A stretch of 64,000 nt of DNA from Flavobacteriales bacterium (GCA_016719225.1 JADKAN010000002.1:992001-1056000), one strand, 5' to 3'. Shown: positions 25,821 through 33,745, counted from the stretch's first letter. Notes: generated by a model from the sequence alone, not told the origin. Numbers and translations: made by a program.

Positions 25821-26052
25821 TCCAACAGGTCCGCTTTAGTAACGATCGAATCCTGATTGAATTCGAGAACGAGGTACTTCGTATGTACGGGGTCAATTCC
25901 CCACCCATAATCCACGAGGACTTGATAGGTCATGTAGTTCTGGCCATCGGCCTTGATGCAAACGGCTCCGGTTCCTGCGCGTAGGATGCACAAATCAACG
26001 CCACTGAAATTGATGTGACCAGGGACCGGCTTATATGGAATCCAGCTAGCAT
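25805..26052 (-). pseudogene. Two-frame remnant of a small secreted protein (possible frameshift)
   Basis: From the ATG at 26050-26052 one frame encodes a signal-peptide-like start, MLAGFHISRSLVTSISVALI followed by CASYAQEPEPF, but ends 40 codons in. In the neighbouring frame the coding look continues as GQNYMTYQVLVDYGWGIDPV and TKYLVLEFNQDS up to a stop at 25805. The only start for that frame is a GTG overlapping the end of fadN. A single indel near 25945-25970 would join both halves into a ~80-residue exported protein. This could also be two chance frames. It overlaps the next gene start by 16 bp. Confidence 0.35.
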
Positions 26053-26057
26053 CCGAA

Positions 26058-28418
26058 TTAGTTCCGCAGCACCTTCCCACTCGTAATGATCGACTGCAAC
26101 CGCTCCAACGTCTTCCGCTGCATACACAACTCCAAGAACGTCTTCCGCTCCAGGTCCAAGAGGTATTGCTCGCTCACCTCCGTGATCTCGCTCAAGTCCC
26201 CGCCGCAGAGCACAAAGCCGAGCTTCTCGGAAATGAACGCATCGTGCTCGCTGATGTAGTTGCCGCTCTGCATGCTGTTGGCGCCGACGTAGACGATTCC
26301 GAGGCCTTCCTTGCCGAGTACCTTGATGTCGCGGCGCATGGGCGGCTTGGTGTAGCCCTTGCTCCAGAGGTCGAGCGCACATTCCTTGGCGTAGGCGAGC
26401 TGGTGGGCGCGGCTCACGATAACTTCGTCCTGGCCGTGGCGGAGGTAGCCGAGGTCGAAGGCTTCTTCGCCGCTGGTGCTCACTTTGGCCTGGCCGATGG
26501 TGAGGAAGCGCTCGCGCATGCGGTTGATGCGGATGTCGCCTTCCTTCAGTTCGTCGCTGAGGCGCAGTGCGAATTCCTTGGTGCCACCGCCGCCGGGGAT
26601 CACGCCGACGCCGAATTCCACGAGGCCCATGTAGGTCTCGGCGTGTGCGACCACCTTGTCCGCGTGCATGCAGAGCTCGGTGCCGCCGCCGAGGCAGAGC
26701 TGGTGCGGTGCCGCCACAACGGGGATGCTGCTGTGGCGCATCCGCATCATCGTGTTCTGGAAGGTGCGGATGGCCATGTCGAGGTCCTCGTACTCCTGTT
26801 CCACGGCCATCATGAAGATCATGCCCACATTGGCGCCGGCGCTGAAGAGCGCGCCGTCGTTGTAGACCACGAGGCCCTTGTAGCCCGCCTCAGCGATGTC
26901 GATCGCTTTGTTGAGGCCTTGGATCACTTCCGCGCCGAAGGTGTTCATCTTGCTGCTCCAACTCACCGCGAGAATGCCGTCACCGATGTCCCGCACGGTT
27001 GCGTTCTTGTTCTTCCACACGATGCTGCTATCGGGCAGATCGGCGAGCACGATGGTGCCTTCCGCACGCGGTACCGCTTTGTAGCTCTTGCTTGCGGCAT
27101 CGTAGTACATACGCTTGCCGCCTTCGTACTTGTAGAACGAGGTGTGGCCTGTGGCAAGCATTTCATCCACCCATGCCTCAACCTCGATGCCTTGGGCTTT
27201 CATGGCATCCATCGCCCTCTTCACACCAATTGCGTCCCAAGTTTCAAATGGTCCCAATTCCCAGCCAAAACCGGCACGAAGCGCATCATCGATCTTGTAC
27301 AATACGTCCGTTATCTCGGGGATCCGGTGGCTGACATACGCGAACAAACCGTGGAAGTTCTTGCGGTAGAATTCACCGGCCTTGTCCTTCCCTTCGTACA
27401 AGATGGACATGCGCTTTACCAGGTCATCCTCTTTCTTGGCCGCATCAAGCGTGGCGAATTTGGGTTTGACCTGCGAGCGGTATTCCAACGTCTTTAGGTC
27501 CAACGCCATGATCTCGCCCTTGTTCGCGCGGTCCTTGAAGAAGAAGCCCTTGCCGGTCTTGCTGCCGAGCATGTTCTTCTCGAGCATCTTCTGCAAATAG
27601 TCGGGTATGGTGAACAGCGCATTCTGCTCGTCGGTCGGGCAGTTGTCATGCACCCCTTGTGCCACTTTCACCAAGGTGTCCAAACCAATAACGTCGGCCG
27701 TGCGGAACGTCGCGCTCTTCGGCCTTCCCAGCACGGGTCCGCTCAAGCGATCCGCCTCTCCCACGGTAAGGTCCATCTCTTTCACCAAGTGCAACAGGCT
27801 CATGATACCGAATACGCCGATGCGGTTCGCGATGAACGCGGGCGTGTCCTTGCAGATCACGGTGACCTTCCCCAGCACGCGTTGGCCGTAGTCATCCAGA
27901 AAGCCCAGTACGCCCTCATCGGTGTCCGGTCCCGGGATGATCTCCAACAATGGCAGGTAGCGTGGTGGATTGAAGAAGTGCGTGCCGCAGAAATGCCGGC
28001 GGAAGTCTTCGCTTCGCCCATCGGCGATCGCGTTGATCGGGATACCACTGGTGTTGGTGGTGATCAGCGTACCGGGGGTGCGGTATTTCTCCACGTTCGC
28101 CAGAACCTGTTTCTTGATGTCCAACCGCTCGGTCACCACCTCGATCACCCAATCGCAGTCCTTGATCTTCGGAAGGTCGTCGTCGAAGTTGCCTGTGCTG
28201 ATGCGCTTCGCGAAGCGCTTGTCATAGATGGGCGAGGGGTTGCTTTTCAGGGCGAAGGCCAAATGTTCCTTGGCCACGGCATTGCGATCCGTACCCTCTT
28301 GGGGAACAATGTCGAGCAACAGCACTTCGGCGCCAACGTTGGCGAAATGGCAGGCAATGCGGGATCCCATGACGCCGGATCCGAGGACGGCTACTTTCTT
28401 GATGGTACGGTTTGGCAT
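26058..28418 (-). CDS. fadN: Bifunctional 3-hydroxyacyl-CoA dehydrogenase / enoyl-CoA hydratase, FadN type
   Basis: This 786-residue enzyme catalyses the middle two steps of beta-oxidation. The N-terminal NAD-binding domain opens with VAVLGSGVMGSRIACHFANV, and the HAD domain continues to about residue 470. The crotonase domain lies at the C-terminus with APHQLCLGGGTELCMHADKV and VEFGVGVIPGGGGTKEFALR around residues 570-620. This dehydrogenase-first order is that of Bacillus FadN, the reverse of E. coli FadB. A MarR regulator gene lies 151 bp upstream on the same strand. Downstream, an islet intervenes before fadA. Confidence 0.93.
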   Translation of the reverse strand: MPNRTIKKVAVLGSGVMGSRIACHFANVGAEVLLLDIVPQEGTDRNAVAKEHLAFALKSNPSPIYDKRFAKRISTGNFDDDLPKIKDCDWVIEVVTERLDIKKQVLANVEKYRTPGTLITTNTSGIPINAIADGRSEDFRRHFCGTHFFNPPRYLPLLEIIPGPDTDEGVLGFLDDYGQRVLGKVTVICKDTPAFIANRIGVFGIMSLLHLVKEMDLTVGEADRLSGPVLGRPKSATFRTADVIGLDTLVKVAQGVHDNCPTDEQNALFTIPDYLQKMLEKNMLGSKTGKGFFFKDRANKGEIMALDLKTLEYRSQVKPKFATLDAAKKEDDLVKRMSILYEGKDKAGEFYRKNFHGLFAYVSHRIPEITDVLYKIDDALRAGFGWELGPFETWDAIGVKRAMDAMKAQGIEVEAWVDEMLATGHTSFYKYEGGKRMYYDAASKSYKAVPRAEGTIVLADLPDSSIVWKNKNATVRDIGDGILAVSWSSKMNTFGAEVIQGLNKAIDIAEAGYKGLVVYNDGALFSAGANVGMIFMMAVEQEYEDLDMAIRTFQNTMMRMRHSSIPVVAAPHQLCLGGGTELCMHADKVVAHAETYMGLVEFGVGVIPGGGGTKEFALRLSDELKEGDIRINRMRERFLTIGQAKVSTSGEEAFDLGYLRHGQDEVIVSRAHQLAYAKECALDLWSKGYTKPPMRRDIKVLGKEGLGIVYVGANSMQSGNYISEHDAFISEKLGFVLCGGDLSEITEVSEQYLLDLERKTFLELCMQRKTLERLQSIITSGKVLRN

Positions 28419-28440
28419 TTCGGTTCAGGTTTTCACCGCA

Positions 28441-28556
28441 ACGGCGCTACGACGCAACGGTGGCGCAACGTGCCTTTCCGTTCTGCGATCGTGTCGATCA
28501 TTGCTGCAGTGGTATTCATTGGATGCGTTCGTGGCGTTTTCGTTGCGTCGCGCCGT
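28441..28556. repeat. Long inverted repeat between marR and fadN (REP-like)
   Basis: The left arm is ACGGCGC (28441-28447), a TAC bulge, then GACGCAACG (28451-28459). The right arm, CGTTGCGTC (28541-28549) plus GCGCCGT (28550-28556), is its exact complement apart from the bulge. Additional CGCAACG units lie beside the left arm. It fills most of the intergenic space on the regulator/fadN boundary. Confidence 0.6.
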
Positions 28557-28569
28557 GGCTGTTTGTATT

Positions 28570-29004
28570 TCACTTGAATAATTCGTTGTTATCGAGAAAC
28601 GTATTGATCTTATCGATCACGCTATGGAAGGTCTGTAGTTGGCCAGCAGGGATCTTGGCGCGCACAGCCTCATTGAAACGGATCACGGTTTCTTTGCTCA
28701 CATCCCGCATCTGCTTACCCTTGGGCGTGAGCAGCACGCGTGCCATGCGACCATCGGAGCGGTCGGCAACGCGCGTGATCAATCCCTCCTCCTCCATGTT
28801 CTTCAAGGTGCGGGTGAGGCTGCGTGCCTCCATCCCCATTTTCGGACCCAGCTTGGTGCTGGGCGTCCCGTCGGGATCGATGCTGAGGAGGACTTGACCA
28901 ATGGCCATGGTGCCGCCGTACTTGCCCGCCTGGTTGTTATAGAGGCGGGCGATGCGGTTCCAAACCTTTCGGATGGGAAAGTCGATCGTGTCTTCCGGGC
29001 GCAT
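28570..29004 (-). CDS. MarR-family transcriptional regulator (likely of beta-oxidation)
   Basis: This 144-residue winged-helix protein has MRPEDTIDFPIRKVWNRIAR at the N-terminus and a recognition-helix region GPKMGMEARSLTRTLKNMEE. The wing is LITRVADRSDGRMARVLLTP, ending in a dimerisation helix. I prefer the ATG at 29004 because MxPEETIDF is the usual opening of this subgroup; the ATG at 29013 adds MRS. Its position directly upstream of fadN-fadA-fadE, on the same strand, fits a repressor that responds to acyl-CoA or fatty acid. The ligand is inference. Confidence 0.85.
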   Translation of the reverse strand: MRPEDTIDFPIRKVWNRIARLYNNQAGKYGGTMAIGQVLLSIDPDGTPSTKLGPKMGMEARSLTRTLKNMEEEGLITRVADRSDGRMARVLLTPKGKQMRDVSKETVIRFNEAVRAKIPAGQLQTFHSVIDKINTFLDNNELFK

Positions 29005-29109
29005 GGACCGCATGCAACGAAGGTATGCTCCAAAAGTTATGCGCGCATAACAATTAAGCATTTTTCATGGCCCGCACATTGGCCGTCGGACAGCGGCTAA
29101 AGCCCTGAG

Positions 29110-29850
29110 CTACAAAGGGTGCTTTGGCAACCTTTCCTTACCGTCCACCAAGAGCACCATCTGCCTTCCATCATACAGATAGGTGATCCGCCCAGTGGAG
29201 AACATACCCTCTTGGTGCCCGTCCAGGTCGTCGAAAAGCTGCAGGCTATCCCCGGTGAAGCTGATGCGGAATTTTTCTCCGAGGCGTTGAACGTGCGCGA
29301 ACGGTGCGATGTTCGTGCGCCACTGCATCGTCGAGTCATCGCGGGTCCTCCACTCGCGGTGGGCTACGTCCAACCAGCCGAGATCCTTGAACTGGCGGTC
29401 CTTCAGCCAGAACACCTTTTGGCCCCAGGTCTCTTTCTCACCATAGTTGGCCAGGATCACCATGCCGTCCGCTGTGTCGCTGGTGCTGAAATAAGTGGGC
29501 AACATGGTGGAACTGTCGTACGCCGGTGCGCTCACGGCCAGGACTTGCGCGGTGCTGTCGATGCGTGGTTCGTACAGGTAGAGCCTCAAGCCTTCGCGCT
29601 TGTCCTCCTTGTTCTTAGCTGCCATGACAAAGAGATCGTTACCCACCTTATGCGTAGTGTACACCAGCAGCGTGTCGCCTTTCACATTGTCGTCCAAGTT
29701 GGGAAGGTCGAGCAGCGTGTAAGCTTTCGCTTCAGGTCCCCAAGCCGTGTCCATGGCCGAAGCCTGTGGACCGGGTTGCGTGCCGGAGGAATTGGTGCCA
29801 TTACTACAAGCTGCTAAGACCAATGCAAAGATCGCGGGGAACGTTCTCAT
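29110..29850 (-). CDS. Lipoprotein, unknown function
   Basis: The 246-residue protein begins MRTFPAIFALVLAACSNGTN, with a lipobox LAAC (Cys15). The rest is beta-rich and acidic, with segments GDTLLVYTTHKVGNDLFVMA, DTADGMVILANYGEKETWGQ and RITYLYDGRQMVLLVDGKER. I recognise no domain. It follows the DUF2807 gene with a 4-bp overlap (ATGA at 29847-29850), so both lipoproteins are made from one transcript. The gene is not in the usual fad or cco neighbourhoods, and nothing points to a substrate. Confidence 0.65.
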   Translation of the reverse strand: MRTFPAIFALVLAACSNGTNSSGTQPGPQASAMDTAWGPEAKAYTLLDLPNLDDNVKGDTLLVYTTHKVGNDLFVMAAKNKEDKREGLRLYLYEPRIDSTAQVLAVSAPAYDSSTMLPTYFSTSDTADGMVILANYGEKETWGQKVFWLKDRQFKDLGWLDVAHREWRTRDDSTMQWRTNIAPFAHVQRLGEKFRISFTGDSLQLFDDLDGHQEGMFSTGRITYLYDGRQMVLLVDGKERLPKHPL

Positions 29851-30551
29851 TCCACAGGGATCACAGCGCCACTCCCATCCACGGACGAGGAAACATTAGG
29901 CTTGCCCGCATAGCTGATCGTGCCGCTGCCTTGAACACTGGCTTCCAAGGTCGTGATGGCTGTAATGGAAGCGTTGCCACTGCCCTCGGAGCTGATATCC
30001 GCCGTGTTGGCCGTGAGGCCTTTACCGTTGAAGTCACCGCTACCGCTAAGGGATGCCGATAGTTGGGCGCAGGTACCGGAAATATTGACGGTTCCGCTAC
30101 CATCGGCCTCCACGACGATCTTTTTGGCCACCACATTGTTCAGCGTGATCGCTCCGCTCCCCGAAGAGGAAAGCTGGATATCGCCAGCCCCGAACACGTC
30201 GGCAGCAGTAGCACTGCCGCTGCCTTCCAGGTCGATATTGTTGATCAGTGGTGTAGTGATGTGTACGACGAACGTGCCCATGGAGGTCCAGCATTTGGTG
30301 GTGCTGATCGTCCACTTCCCATCCCTTACTTCGGTCTTCAACAGCGGTATCAGCGCTGGAGGCGCTTCCACAACCACCTCTTGGCTTGTGCCTTTCTCGA
30401 TGATCACATCGATCGAGCCCTCTACCTCAATGGCAGTGAAAGGGGCCACTGCAAGTGTGCGCTGCTCGGCTTGGCCTGTGCCGACGACACAGTCCTCCGC
30501 GCAGCCGGATAGAGCAAGCAGTATGATGGCACAGGGAAAGAGTTTTTTCAT
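29847..30551 (-). CDS. DUF2807 (GIN-head) lipoprotein
   Basis: This 234-residue protein starts MKKLFPCAIILLALSGCAED, with a lipobox LSGC (Cys17). It then shows the right-handed beta-helix-like DUF2807 pattern: FTAIEVEGSIDVIIEKGTSQ, followed by many GSG-type turns such as NIDLEGSGSATAADVFGAGD and SLSGSGDFNGKGLTANTADI. The family is abundant in Bacteroidota, lies on the cell surface or periplasmic face, and has no proven activity. The first ~33 residues of the longer open frame are not used. Its stop overlaps the next lipoprotein start. Confidence 0.85.
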   Translation of the reverse strand: MKKLFPCAIILLALSGCAEDCVVGTGQAEQRTLAVAPFTAIEVEGSIDVIIEKGTSQEVVVEAPPALIPLLKTEVRDGKWTISTTKCWTSMGTFVVHITTPLINNIDLEGSGSATAADVFGAGDIQLSSSGSGAITLNNVVAKKIVVEADGSGTVNISGTCAQLSASLSGSGDFNGKGLTANTADISSEGSGNASITAITTLEASVQGSGTISYAGKPNVSSSVDGSGAVIPVE

Positions 30552-30635
30552 GGGTCGGGTGTAAAGGCTTGGACCGGTAAGGCCAATGGCCAAGCCTTGG
30601 CAAAGGAAGGGAACAACCTCGGAAGTGGGATCGCC

Positions 30636-31313
30636 ATGAAGGATGAACATGGAACCATTGTGGCACGGTCCTCGTTAGAGGAGCCGACGACCGGAAGCAG
30701 AATGTGGCGGTCCACGGTTTACATGCAACAAGCGATCCCCTTATCGGACATGGGCCACAGTTGGCTGGATAGAGCCAAGGAAAGATTATTGGCCGAGCCG
30801 GGCCGTTTCAAGGTCCTTGAGCATGCCGGTTGTGCGGAAGAGGGTTTGATCCCCAAGCTGGTGCAGGATGCGGAAGCATTCAGCCGTGGCATGGACGATG
30901 GCACTGCGGTACGCAAGCGATTGGTCAACGTGATGATGGAGGCCGTGGACAACGTGGGAAAACACGCGTTGGGCATACTGTGCAATGCATCCTTCATTCT
31001 ACTTGTGCGCGATGCGAGAAGCTATCTGCTTGCAACGGGTAATGCCGTACCCATCGCAACGGCCACCTTGTTGGAGCACCGTATAGGCCTGCTGAACGAA
31101 ATGCACCGCGAAGACCTGCGGGAGCATTACCTGAAATTATTGTCGAACGGCTCAAGGTCAGCCCATGGAGGCGCCGGGTTGGGTCTATTGACCTTGGCCC
31201 GCAAGTGTAATCGGCCCATTGAGGTGGGCTCCGAAGCTTTAGGACCTTACACGGCCTATTTGAATTTTACGTTCCGCATCGACTTGGTGGACCCTCAGGA
31301 AGAGTCTGCATAG
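30636..31313 (+). CDS. SiaB-family protein kinase (DUF6272)
   Basis: From the ATG at 30636 (MKDEHGTIVARSSLEEPTTG) the product is 225 residues. The HATPase-like core VNVMMEAVDNVGKHALG has the conserved Asn/Gly/Lys of the N box, and FILLVRDARSYLLATGNAV with GGAGLGLLTLARKCNRPIEV is the typical SiaB glycine stretch. SiaB kinases phosphorylate an anti-sigma-antagonist-like protein (SiaC) in SiaABCD-type circuits that tune c-di-GMP and aggregation. No siaA, siaC or siaD homologue lies nearby, so its partners would be encoded elsewhere. Other starts are possible (MWRSTV, MQQAIP). It is divergent from the lipoprotein pair and convergent with the dehydrogenase gene. Confidence 0.72.
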   Translation: MKDEHGTIVARSSLEEPTTGSRMWRSTVYMQQAIPLSDMGHSWLDRAKERLLAEPGRFKVLEHAGCAEEGLIPKLVQDAEAFSRGMDDGTAVRKRLVNVMMEAVDNVGKHALGILCNASFILLVRDARSYLLATGNAVPIATATLLEHRIGLLNEMHREDLREHYLKLLSNGSRSAHGGAGLGLLTLARKCNRPIEVGSEALGPYTAYLNFTFRIDLVDPQEESA

Positions 31314-31317
31314 CGTT

Positions 31318-32523
31318 TCAGCCGCGCGCGGCATATTCAGCTAGGTAAGCGTAGCGCTCGGTGAGCTTTCCACCGGTGGCGATGGTGGCCCGTTGGATCA
31401 TGCCTTCCGCATCGATCCCGGTCAGGTTGGGCAACACGCGCTCCAATAGGTCACGCCCGAACGACTTGGAAGAGTCCCTCGGAAGCTCGCATGGCAGGTT
31501 GTCCACTGCCATCACCGTGATGCTTCCCGGAGTACCCACGAGGCATTCTTTGCCTGTGGATATCTCGTATCCGTAAAGCGGTGCATCGATGGTGCTGGCG
31601 CGGAGTGTGCTGTCGATCGGTCCGCCAATGTCACAGCTGATGTCGGCGACCGCACGCAGTAGCAGGTCCTTGTCACGAAGGTCGCTGGCGGTAAGGATCT
31701 TTGGTGCGCGCGCATCCCAGAAGTGGCACGCGATGTAGATGTGTGCTTTGCGGGCGTACGGGAGGAAGACGGAGTGATGGCCTGCTGGATCCTTGTGGAA
31801 GGCACTACGATCGAAAGGGTTGCCATCGTCGCGTCGATAAAGGTCCTCACTGTCAAGTGCGGTATACACCGGTCCGGTATGGTCCCCGTTCAGGAATGCA
31901 TCCGGCTCCACTTTAGTGAACCCTGCTCCGTCGAGTGTTTCCATGGCACCATGACCTACACGCCCGGTACCTGTGAGCACGATGCGCAATTCCTGTGGCA
32001 GCGAGAAAGCGGCGAGTTCACGGTCCATTTCAGTACGGTCGTGGCATTGGCTGGCTGGTTTCAGTGCCTTGCCGCCCATGGTGGCCTGCCAAGCGCGCAT
32101 GGCGTTGTAAGCACCCACGACCCCCGCCCATTTACCGAAAGCCAGCACGCGGTTGCCGCTGGTATCGGTGAGCATCTCATAATCGATCAAGGTGATGTGG
32201 CGGTCCAATACAGTCCTCAGCAACTTGGCATTGTGGGGCTGCTCCTTGATGGTATGGGAAAAGAACAGGTAGGCTTTTTCCGCTATCAACATGTCCAGCG
32301 GAACCTCCTTCACGCCAAGGATCAGATCGCGGTCGGTGAGGTCGTTGGTTAATCGCACATCCTGCGCCACGTACTCTGTATCGGTATAGGCACGCACATC
32401 ACTGCGCTGCACGGCGATATCGGTTCCGGCCAGCATGGCTTCGTGGCATTGCTTGGGTGTAAGCGGCGTGCGACGGTCCTCGGGTTTTTTGCCCTCCCGG
32501 ATGATCCCGATCTTCTTGTACAT
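31318..32523 (-). CDS. Saccharopine dehydrogenase-like (LYS1-type) NAD(P)-binding oxidoreductase
   Basis: This 401-residue cytoplasmic enzyme has an alanine-dehydrogenase-like N-terminal domain (MYKKIGIIREGKKPEDRRTP, SHTIKEQPHNAKLLRTVLD). A GKWAGVVGAYNAMRAW hinge follows, then a Rossmann core, RIVLTGTGRVGHGAMETLDG, and substrate residues in AVADISCDIGGPIDSTLRAS. This layout is that of fungal LYS1-type saccharopine dehydrogenases, common in Bacteroidota, where the true substrate is uncertain (a lysine-family or related amino acid). The start at 32523 sits 17 nt after a TACTTTCG element. It is convergent with the SiaB-like gene, with a 4-bp gap. Confidence 0.85.
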   Translation of the reverse strand: MYKKIGIIREGKKPEDRRTPLTPKQCHEAMLAGTDIAVQRSDVRAYTDTEYVAQDVRLTNDLTDRDLILGVKEVPLDMLIAEKAYLFFSHTIKEQPHNAKLLRTVLDRHITLIDYEMLTDTSGNRVLAFGKWAGVVGAYNAMRAWQATMGGKALKPASQCHDRTEMDRELAAFSLPQELRIVLTGTGRVGHGAMETLDGAGFTKVEPDAFLNGDHTGPVYTALDSEDLYRRDDGNPFDRSAFHKDPAGHHSVFLPYARKAHIYIACHFWDARAPKILTASDLRDKDLLLRAVADISCDIGGPIDSTLRASTIDAPLYGYEISTGKECLVGTPGSITVMAVDNLPCELPRDSSKSFGRDLLERVLPNLTGIDAEGMIQRATIATGGKLTERYAYLAEYAARG

Positions 32524-32669
32524 GGCGGTTCTAAAGGCCGCGAAAGTAGAGAACGCAGCCGTGCGGATATATTCAGGTCACTTGTGGATGTATGGCGGGT
32601 CTGCCGTGACGGGTCAGAGCATGTGCATCGGAAACTGGATCAGGTACGGTGGAACCGTTACGGATACTG

Positions 32670-32677
32670 TATCTTTG
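32670..32677 (+). promoter_or_regulatory. -7 element upstream of tmRNA
   Basis: TATCTTTG matches the TAnnTTTG consensus exactly and lies 31 nt before the mature tmRNA 5' end, leaving room for a short leader to be removed. No clear -33 TTG is seen at the normal distance. Confidence 0.6.
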
Positions 32678-32707
32678 CATTGTTCTTTGAAAGCACGATG
32701 CAGCATT

Positions 32708-33105
32708 GGGGCCGACATGGTTTCGACAGCGGCGAGTAGTGCGTGTAAGCATGCAGAGCATTGGGGAAACGGCTCTTTAATCTCGGACCCTAAGCCTTAA
32801 CCGGCAACACTGAGTACGCACTTGCTGCTTAATAGCCTCAGGCTATGAAGCTTTACCCCGTGAACAACAGTAGCGGGGGCGAGTATCCTTCGGGGAGGCC
32901 CGCAACCCTCCTTCCCGGCCCAAGGATATCAACATGGGAAGCTGGTCAGCGCGGTGGTCCGTAGCGTTGGCGAGACAACAGGACCTAAGCCGACAGTAGG
33001 GTGTCCTTTCCCGGCTGGCGGTCGAAAACCAACGAAGGAAGAAGCATGTGGAAAGCTCGTGTTGCCGTCGTTTGGACGAGGGTTCGAATCCCTCCGGCTC
33101 CACCA
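32708..33105 (+). ncRNA. ssrA: Transfer-messenger RNA (ssrA)
   Basis: The 398-nt RNA has a tRNA-like acceptor: 5' GGGGCCG pairs with 3' CGGCTCC followed by ACCA (ending 33105). A T-loop GGTTCGAATCC lies at about 33080-33090, and 5' GACATGGTTTCGAC is the usual tmRNA start. The resume codon GGC at 32803 opens the tag GNTEYALAA followed by TAA TAG (32803-32835), with the proteolysis end YALAA conserved. It rescues stalled ribosomes with SmpB and marks products for proteases. It is followed immediately by a strong terminator and lies between two minus-strand genes. Confidence 0.95.
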
Positions 33106-33142
33106 ATGCAAAAGCCCGCCTTCCGGCGGGCTTTTGCATTGG
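33103..33142. terminator. Perfect 18-bp terminator stem overlapping the tmRNA CCA end
   Basis: CCAATGCAAAAGCCCGCC (33103-33120) pairs fully with GGCGGGCTTTTGCATTGG (33125-33142) around a TTCC loop. The first three bases are the tmRNA's own CCA. The stem lies 15 bp before the 3' end of the convergent barrel gene, so it likely stops transcription from both sides. Confidence 0.85.
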
Positions 33143-33156
33143 TGACGATCCCTGCT

Positions 33157-33726
33157 TCAGAACCCCACGCCAACGCCTCCGCTAAAGATCGGACCTTGGC
33201 CGAAGTACAAGCTATTCGGATCCTGCAACACCTCGAAGAGCACTTGGATGTAGAACGAGGTACTGCCCGCCAAAGGTTGAACGTAGCCCGCGCCAATAAG
33301 CAGATGAGGTATCCACGTACGGCGAATGGTGTTGTCGAGGCTGAAGTAACGTTCCGCGTTCAAGTGCAGGAATTCGGCATGCAGGAAAGCTTGCTCGATC
33401 ACCCTGTACCGCGTGAAAACGCGGTAGCCATAGACGTTCTGCTTCAATGACGGGATATAACTATTGTCCTGGAAATACCAGTAGCTCAGTCCCAGACCGG
33501 TGGACAGCTTCCGGTTCCGGTCAAGGTATATACCCATCAACGGGTCCAACTGCACGGCTGTGAAGGTGCCAAAACTCAAGCCGATGCCACCGCCGAACCA
33601 GATCCGTTCCTTGAACGACAATGGTTTCTCCGTATTGACGTCGCGCACGTAGGCCGCGCTATCGCTCTGCGCATGGGCCGCGTGGAAAAGCACGAAAGCA
33701 GCGAGAACGGCAAGTACTTGGCGCAT
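33157..33726 (-). CDS. Outer-membrane beta-barrel protein, unknown
   Basis: The 189-residue product has a signal peptide (MRQVLAVLAAFVLFHAAHAQ) and repeated aromatic strands (WFGGGIGLSFGTFTAVQLDP, LSTGLGLSYWYFQDNSYIPS, WIPHLLIGAGYVQPLAGSTS). It ends in SGGVGVGF, a terminal Phe typical of barrels. It looks like a small 8-stranded porin-like barrel; no family is recognised. An upstream in-frame start (MKNDPDP...) exists, but the signal peptide fixes 33726. A TACCTTCG element lies 5 nt upstream of the start codon. It follows the GT22-like gene by 19 bp. Confidence 0.75.
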   Translation of the reverse strand: MRQVLAVLAAFVLFHAAHAQSDSAAYVRDVNTEKPLSFKERIWFGGGIGLSFGTFTAVQLDPLMGIYLDRNRKLSTGLGLSYWYFQDNSYIPSLKQNVYGYRVFTRYRVIEQAFLHAEFLHLNAERYFSLDNTIRRTWIPHLLIGAGYVQPLAGSTSFYIQVLFEVLQDPNSLYFGQGPIFSGGVGVGF

Positions 33727-33731
33727 GGCGA

Positions 33732-33739
33732 CGAAGGTA
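33732..33739 (-). promoter_or_regulatory. -7-like element of the small barrel gene
   Basis: On the minus strand it reads TACCTTCG and ends 5 nt before the start codon at 33726, which would give a leaderless or near-leaderless mRNA. Confidence 0.35.
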
Positions 33740-33745
33740 AGTGGG

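Noticed and set aside
26166..27497. A 443-codon open frame antisense to fadN
   Set aside because: It is Ala/His/Val-rich and aperiodic, as expected for the complement of a GC-rich gene, while fadN is fully recognisable.
33080..33105. A tRNA gene (GGTTCGAATCC with CCA)
   Set aside because: These bases are the T arm and acceptor end of the tmRNA; no anticodon arm fits upstream.
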